From Candidatus Omnitrophota bacterium (GTDB lineage Bacteria > Hinthialibacterota > Hinthialibacteria > Hinthialibacterales > JAKPRU01), in contig JAKPRU010000656.1 in the NCBI GenBank assembly GCA_029557025.1, positions 1 to 6,729 of the forward strand: DNA of 6,729 nt. Direction: 5' to 3'. This document shows, piece by piece, positions 1-4,219 of the stretch. The first letter of the stretch is position 1; the number at the start of each line of letters is the position of its first letter. Both the position numbers and the translations under genes were made by a program. The notes beneath the pieces were generated by a model. That model was not told where the DNA came from. It made no database searches and saw only the letters and a program-made list of their open reading frames with translations.

Positions 1-46
1 GTCCCTGCCTGGCAAAGAAGGGTGGAAAACACGGCCCCGCAGGGCC

Positions 47-1666
47 ATGCTCATTTTTACCGTCGCAGGGTTTGTCCTGTTTCTAAATCCGATCCTGTCA
101 TCCGGGGCGGATTTCCAGGATACCAACGCCCGAATGCGCGAAATGGCAGGCGATGCGATTTTTTTCGGCGATGAAGTCCTCGCGAAGGCGAAGGAACTGC
201 AGCCGGGCGAGAAATTCACGATTGATGAGGACGGAGACGGCGACCCGGATATCCTGATCTTCAACGACAATGATCCCAAACACACCATCCAGCCGATTCT
301 TGTGAAAGTGATCGACGAGGATGACGATATGAAATCCGATGCTGAGGGTGATACGGACAGCGACTGCTGGGTTGCGGATTGGTATGGCGATGGAGTGATT
401 GATTGCGTTGTGGATTATGAGGACGAAGACGGCGACAACGATGTGGATCTCATGGTCCTGTACGACAAAGATTTCTACGGGCGGACCATTGCCATTGTCT
501 GCGAAGACCATGGCGATGACAACCGCCTCTGGTACACCCGGAACTACACCTACGACCAGCCGGGCTGCCAGTGGCTTTCCGATTTCAACGGCGATGAGCT
601 GTTCTGCATGTACGATTTCGATGTGCAGACCGGTGAACTGTTCCCGAAGTTTGAGAATCCGTTCTGTTTCTATGATATCGACGGCGATCAGTGTTCAGAG
701 ATTGCAATCCGGTTTTCGGGCCAGGACAGGGAAACCAATTTCCTCCGGTACAGTTTCGATGTGGACAACGATGCAAAGAAAGGGAATCCACACGATTACG
801 ATTTCTCATTCAATTGCGAGGGGGCTGCGCCCATTCCCCCGGACGTTGTTACCATGCCCAGGTTTCGCCACGGAAAAGCGCGGAACGGCCATATCGCCTG
901 GGAAAAAGGCCGAGAAACGGCGAACGCAATGACCTGGAAGAAAAACATGTTTATCTGGGATGAGGGGGACAATACGGCCAATCCGGCGGATGAAGTGGAA
1001 AAACACCACGAGCGCTGGGAGGGTGTAGGCGGGTATCGTCTTCCGAAATACAATTTCCGCCGGGAATACGACGCCGACTTCAGCGGGAAGTATATGTTGT
1101 ATTGGTGGCCTGTCGACCAGCGCCTGCACCAGTTTGGCGCGGAACAGGGCGAGCTGTACGTGGATTACAACTTCGACGGGAAAGAAGATATGGTGTTTTT
1201 CTATAAAGACACCAATGAAGATGGGTATTTCGATGTTTTTCAAGTCGATCTCGACGCAGATGGTTCCATTGACCGGGAATTCAAGGACGAGCGGTTGCAG
1301 GTTGTGAATGTGTCGATTGAAAATTATGAGAACCTGCATTCGTTTTACGTGAACCAATTGAAAAAGACATTGAAAGCCAACCGGGAAGTTATCGAAGCGA
1401 TGAAAACGGTCATGGGACGTCGCGAACCGACCCGCATTGAGGAATGGTTCACCCGAACCATGCCGAAAGAATATCACGCCGCGAAGAAACTGGCCTCCAG
1501 CCTGGAGGCGAAACGATATTACCAGGACATGACACGGGAGGTCCTCTTTGCGGAGCTTCAGAGATTTCTCGCAGATCAAGGAAGACCCTTGAGTCCCGAA
1601 GAGATCGCCGTGTACGGTCGTGGAGAATACGAAGCGTTTGCCGATCTGTCGGCAAAACTCAAGTGA
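47..1666 (+). CDS. Secreted Asp-rich protein with multiple EF-hand/dockerin-like calcium-binding loops, function unknown
   Basis: I do not recognise a named family. From the ATG at 47 the product is 539 aa. It opens with a hydrophobic segment (residues 2-19, then SSGADF) that reads as a signal peptide, so export is likely. Residues 60-412 are packed with acidic loops of the DxDxDG kind: DEDGDGDPD (60-68), a dense run at 90-136, GDDNRLW (156-162), DIDGDQCSE (210-218), DVDND (238-242), NFDGKED (375-381), DTNEDGYFD (388-396) and DLDADGSID (401-409). Loops of this type bind calcium in EF-hands, dockerins and FG-GAP/VCBS repeats. Residues 420-539 lack them and look helical. There is no good Shine-Dalgarno before 47, and the frame stays open to base 2 with a basic stretch (KTRPRR) just before the hydrophobic core, so the real start may lie upstream of the window. 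The protein is a paralogue of the gene starting at 4217 but lacks that protein's N-terminal and C-terminal extra domains. A structural or glycan-binding role is inference. Confidence 0.85.
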   Translation: MLIFTVAGFVLFLNPILSSGADFQDTNARMREMAGDAIFFGDEVLAKAKELQPGEKFTIDEDGDGDPDILIFNDNDPKHTIQPILVKVIDEDDDMKSDAEGDTDSDCWVADWYGDGVIDCVVDYEDEDGDNDVDLMVLYDKDFYGRTIAIVCEDHGDDNRLWYTRNYTYDQPGCQWLSDFNGDELFCMYDFDVQTGELFPKFENPFCFYDIDGDQCSEIAIRFSGQDRETNFLRYSFDVDNDAKKGNPHDYDFSFNCEGAAPIPPDVVTMPRFRHGKARNGHIAWEKGRETANAMTWKKNMFIWDEGDNTANPADEVEKHHERWEGVGGYRLPKYNFRREYDADFSGKYMLYWWPVDQRLHQFGAEQGELYVDYNFDGKEDMVFFYKDTNEDGYFDVFQVDLDADGSIDREFKDERLQVVNVSIENYENLHSFYVNQLKKTLKANREVIEAMKTVMGRREPTRIEEWFTRTMPKEYHAAKKLASSLEAKRYYQDMTREVLFAELQRFLADQGRPLSPEEIAVYGRGEYEAFADLSAKLK

Positions 1667-1724
1667 ACAGCCTCGACAACTTGCAAGGATAGAAAAACCA
1701 AGGGCAAGATGTGGCTGTCACTTT

Positions 1725-1758
1725 CTTTTCTCTCCCTCCGGGAGAAAGGTGGATGAGG
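1725..1758. repeat. Degenerate palindromic dispersed-repeat candidate (CTCCC/GGGAG stem)
   Basis: CTCCC (1732-1736) pairs with GGGAG (1740-1744) around a TCC loop. T1731-A1745 extends the stem, and partial pairing continues between the upstream pyrimidine run and the downstream AAAGG. Read on the minus strand, the segment gives IPHPPFSRRERK in one frame and LIHLSPGGREKK in another. These resemble the spurious 'PHPNPSPGGRE' peptides predicted from a widespread family of intergenic palindromes. No T-tract follows, so it is not a standard intrinsic terminator. The family assignment is by recall of the pattern. Confidence 0.5.
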
Positions 1759-1780
1759 GATTCTTCGGGTGAAGAATTCC
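1757..1780. repeat. Strong 10-bp inverted repeat (hairpin)
   Basis: GGGATTCTTC (1757-1766) pairs with GAAGAATTCC (1771-1780) around a GGGT loop, with one G-T wobble and no mismatch. It lies about 110 bases upstream of the aminotransferase start, between two other inverted repeats. TTGGG follows instead of a T-run, so it could be an RNA structure, an mRNA-stabilising element or part of a composite repeat, but it does not look like a Rho-independent terminator. Confidence 0.65.
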
Positions 1781-1812
1781 TTGGGTGGCACAGGCTTCCA
1801 GTCTGTGGTCCT
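1781..1812. repeat. REP-like palindrome of the GGCACAGGC...GTCTGTG type
   Basis: CACAGGC (1789-1795) pairs with GTCTGTG (1801-1807) around a TTCCA loop, with one G-T wobble. On the minus strand one frame reads TTDWKPVPPKE. This matches the recurrent spurious peptide 'TGWKPVPP' that I recall from automated annotations of repeat-rich genomes, including Planctomycetes and Verrucomicrobia. The sequence shows the hairpin; membership in a dispersed family is from recall and needs a genome-wide copy count. Confidence 0.55.
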
Positions 1813-1876
1813 GAAATAGAAGGATAAGAATCTCTGTAAAAGCCACAATGCGATCCAACTGATAAGGTGCTTAAAA

Positions 1877-1881
1877 AAGGA
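1877..1881 (+). promoter_or_regulatory. Ribosome binding site that decides the aminotransferase start
   Basis: AAGGA, inside AAAAAAGGA, lies 9 bases before the ATG at 1891. An in-frame GTG at 1867 would add eight residues (starting LKKGTQF), but this Shine-Dalgarno sequence would then fall inside the coding region. The GTG itself has only a weak AAGG-like sequence next to it. I therefore place the start at 1891. Confidence 0.75.
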
Positions 1882-1890
1882 ACCCAATTC

Positions 1891-3117
1891 ATGAACGCCA
1901 ATTCATCAGAAAAGCTTGCGATTCACGGCGGCGAACCCTATCGCCGGGAGCCGTTTCCCCGAAGAGTGATGTATGGTGAGCCGGAGATTGTCCGTGTCAC
2001 CGAGGCGCTTCGGTCGCAGACACTGTTTCAATTCAACGGCAAGCTGGTCGCGGAGTTCGAGCGGAAATTCGCCGAGGCGTACGGCATGAAACACGCGCGC
2101 GCGGCGACCTCCGGCACGGCGGCAATTCACACCGCCGTCGGAACCGTCGATCCCAATCCGGGGGACGAAATCATTACCGCCCCCATCACCGATTTCGGGT
2201 CCATCGGCCCGATCCTTCAGCAAAATGCGATTCCGGTTTTCGCCGATGTTCGTCCCGATACGCTCACCATGGACCCGGCGGATATCGAAAAGAAAATCAC
2301 CTCTCGCACACGGGCTATTATTCTCGTCCACCTGTTCGGCACGGCCGCCGATGTGGACGCCGTCCTGGAAATTGCAAGACCGAAAGGGATTCCGGTCATT
2401 GAGGATTGTGCTCAGGCACACCGAACAAAACACAAAGGACGCTGGCTGGGGACCATCGGGGACCTCGGCTGTTTCAGCTTTCAGGAATCCAAGCATCTGA
2501 GCACAGGCGATGGCGGCATGGTGGTGACCGACGGGGATGATTACTGGGAGCGAATGCGGCTGTTTGTGGACAAGGGATTTGCCCGTTCGGGCTGGGGACC
2601 ACGCTGTTACCAGTTCCTGGGGCCGAATTACCGCATGTCGGAACTGACCGCAGCGGTGGGGCTGTGCCAGTTGGACAAGGTGGACGGCGTTGTGCACCGT
2701 CGCAAACACATCGGTCGGCTGCTCTCATCTCTCCTGGAGCCGATTGACGGGGTCCTTCCGGCGGTCTCTCTTCCCGAATCGGAGCATAGTTTCTGGCTGT
2801 ACCCGCTTCGCATAACCCACTGGTCCTCTGTGAAGTTTGGCGAGACACTCAAAGAGGAAGGAATCCCCAACATACCCGGATACACGGGAGTGCCGATGTA
2901 CCTCTGTTCCAAGGCGCTCACCGAAAAAAGGACCTTCGGGACATCGGGATTCCCCATTCAGGATCGAACCTACGCCGAGGGTCTCTGCCCGGTAGCTGAA
3001 AAGGCCATGAAGGAATTCATCACAATCTGGTTTCATGAAAACTATTCCGACGACGATATCCGGGATATCGCGGGTGCAGTGGCGAAGGTCGCGGAGAATC
3101 TGGAATGGGATAGATAG
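1891..3117 (+). CDS. DegT/DnrJ/EryC1/StrS family PLP-dependent aminotransferase
   Basis: This 408-aa cytoplasmic enzyme is of normal length for the family. The family transfers an amino group, usually from glutamate or glutamine, to a keto-sugar or keto-cyclitol. Visible motifs are TSGTAAIH (73-80, cofactor phosphate loop), VIEDCAQAH (169-177, with D172 placed to contact the PLP ring nitrogen), SFQESKHLSTGDGG (196-209, with K201 as the Schiff-base lysine) and NYRMSELTAAVGLCQLDKVD (246-265). The N-terminus, LAIHGGEPYRREPFP, is like the scyllo-inosose aminotransferase/AHBA synthase branch (StsC, BtrR type), so an aminocyclitol-like or sugar substrate is possible but not shown. No active-site residue appears missing. 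It starts at an ATG with a good Shine-Dalgarno, and the next gene begins 59 bases after its stop, suggesting co-transcription. In this family a Gfo/Idh oxidoreductase neighbour often makes the keto substrate. A similar fold without sugar specificity cannot be excluded. Confidence 0.92.
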   Translation: MNANSSEKLAIHGGEPYRREPFPRRVMYGEPEIVRVTEALRSQTLFQFNGKLVAEFERKFAEAYGMKHARAATSGTAAIHTAVGTVDPNPGDEIITAPITDFGSIGPILQQNAIPVFADVRPDTLTMDPADIEKKITSRTRAIILVHLFGTAADVDAVLEIARPKGIPVIEDCAQAHRTKHKGRWLGTIGDLGCFSFQESKHLSTGDGGMVVTDGDDYWERMRLFVDKGFARSGWGPRCYQFLGPNYRMSELTAAVGLCQLDKVDGVVHRRKHIGRLLSSLLEPIDGVLPAVSLPESEHSFWLYPLRITHWSSVKFGETLKEEGIPNIPGYTGVPMYLCSKALTEKRTFGTSGFPIQDRTYAEGLCPVAEKAMKEFITIWFHENYSDDDIRDIAGAVAKVAENLEWDR

Positions 3118-3165
3118 GACCTGTTTGCCCTATAGGACTGAGAAACTCATCAACAAACAATAAAC

Positions 3166-3170
3166 GGAGA
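3166..3170 (+). promoter_or_regulatory. Ribosome binding site for a GTG-started oxidoreductase
   Basis: GGAGA lies 6 bases upstream of GTG at 3177. This supports the non-ATG start, which places the Rossmann strand (NIGIGVIGSG) at the very N-terminus, as expected for the family. The 59-base gap before it contains no convincing terminator, only a short CCTATAGG palindrome. Confidence 0.75.
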
Positions 3171-3176
3171 AACATT

Positions 3177-4217
3177 GTGGACAACATCGGAATTGGAGTA
3201 ATCGGCAGCGGATTTATGGGACGGACCCATTCGGAGGCATTCTCCAAATACGTAAACGGGGCGTCATTGCGCGCGGTGGCGTGTGGAAGTCGTGCCCCGG
3301 CGCTGGCGAAGGAATACGGAATCGACTGTGTGGCATCCGCTGAGGAACTGGTGGCCCGCAAGGATGTCGATGCCGTGGTTGTCGCCACACCGCATTACCT
3401 TCATGCAAGTCATGCCATCCTGGCCATGAAAGCCGGAAAGCATGTGTTGATCGAAAAGCCGGTTGGTGCCACTCTTGCCGAATGTCATCAATTGGAGAAA
3501 TCACTGGAGGAATCCGGGGTGATTTGCCAAGTGGCATTCACACAGCGTTATCGCCGTGCCAATGAAATCGCCAAAGACATCATCGCCTCCGGGCGGATCG
3601 GCAAGGTCCTTCAAATCCTGGAAATGCAACATGACTGGCACGGGCTGAGCGGTTTGCCGAAATGGCAAAGCGATCAGCATAACCTCGGTACACTGTTCGG
3701 GCATGGCTGCCACTCGATCGACCGGATCCGATGGTTCACGGGCGAAGAGATCGAAACAGTATTTGCACACTGCCGAAACTCGCTGACCGGAGTCGAAGTG
3801 GAAACCATGTCCATGGTGATGATGGTTCTCAGCGGCGATATCGTGGCGAATTTCTGGTGCTGCTGGGAGTCGCCGAAACCGGGATTTCCGAACTCGGCAT
3901 TCCGTGCCCGCATCGTAGGAGAATATGGGCTGCTGGATGTGGATGCTTACGGAAAAATGCAACTCTGTGTGGATGAGAAATGGGAAACGCTATATGAGCA
4001 GCCGCCGCTCGACTTTCGTGGCGACTACCTCGCGCCGGTCCGCATGGAGTCTTTCGGGCGTCAGGACCAGGCGTTTGTGGATGCGATCAACGAAGGGAAA
4101 CAACCGGATGCCAACCTTCGATGCGGCCTCGTAGCGGCATACGTCGCTTTCGCCGCCGAAGAGTCCTCCCGTGAACGAAAAGCGATTTCACTCAAGGATC
4201 TGGAAGGAGCAAGATGA
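3177..4217 (+). CDS. Gfo/Idh/MocA family NAD(P)-dependent oxidoreductase
   Basis: This 346-aa, probably cytoplasmic dehydrogenase is of normal length for the family, which oxidises or reduces sugars, sugar acids, inositols or their phosphates. The N-terminal Rossmann fold opens with GVIGSGFMGRTH (7-18), the GxGxxG dinucleotide-binding loop. VVVATPHYLHASHAILAMKAGKHVL is followed by EKP at 93-95, where K94 is the conserved catalytic/cofactor lysine. The C-terminal alpha/beta domain carries GHGCHSIDRIRWFTG (175-189), with H179 and D182 in the positions of the catalytic GxHxxD motif. The enzyme therefore looks intact. It uses a GTG start with a good Shine-Dalgarno. Its stop codon overlaps the ATG of the next gene (TGATG), implying translational coupling with a secreted Asp-rich protein. 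Together with the upstream DegT aminotransferase it recalls NtdC/NtdA (kanosamine) and WlbA/WlbE (amino-uronic sugar) pairs. Substrate and direction are unknown; it could equally serve sugar catabolism. Confidence 0.93.
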   Translation: MDNIGIGVIGSGFMGRTHSEAFSKYVNGASLRAVACGSRAPALAKEYGIDCVASAEELVARKDVDAVVVATPHYLHASHAILAMKAGKHVLIEKPVGATLAECHQLEKSLEESGVICQVAFTQRYRRANEIAKDIIASGRIGKVLQILEMQHDWHGLSGLPKWQSDQHNLGTLFGHGCHSIDRIRWFTGEEIETVFAHCRNSLTGVEVETMSMVMMVLSGDIVANFWCCWESPKPGFPNSAFRARIVGEYGLLDVDAYGKMQLCVDEKWETLYEQPPLDFRGDYLAPVRMESFGRQDQAFVDAINEGKQPDANLRCGLVAAYVAFAAEESSRERKAISLKDLEGAR

Positions 4218-4219
4218 TG
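4204..4219 (+). promoter_or_regulatory. Shine-Dalgarno plus overlapping stop/start (translational coupling)
   Basis: AAGGAG (4204-4209) sits inside the last codons of the oxidoreductase. Two tandem in-frame ATGs follow, at 4214 and 4217. The spacing is 4 bases to the first and 7 to the second, so the second is the better start; it shares one base with the TGA stop (TGATG). Either start keeps the two genes coupled. Confidence 0.7.

Noticed and set aside
806..1579. Minus-strand open frame of 257 codons opposite the first gene
   Set aside because: It has the same hydrophobic mirror-image composition from Asp-rich codons; the + strand frame is supported by homology to the downstream paralogue.
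1681..1709. Sigma-70 promoter for the aminotransferase operon (TTGCAA ... CAAGAT)
   Set aside because: The -10-like hexamer is poor and the spacing is not convincing; in a sequence of this length such a match is expected by chance.
1757..1785. Rho-independent terminator after the first gene
   Set aside because: The stem is strong, but the following bases are TTGGGTGG, without a T-tract on either strand.
1576..1901. Two small minus-strand frames across the intergenic gap
   Set aside because: Their peptides (WKPVPP, SPGGREKK) are characteristic of translated intergenic repeats and not real proteins; kept as repeat evidence only.
1906..2709. Minus-strand open frame opposite the aminotransferase
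   Set aside because: The + strand carries all DegT family motifs in one intact frame, so this is a shadow.
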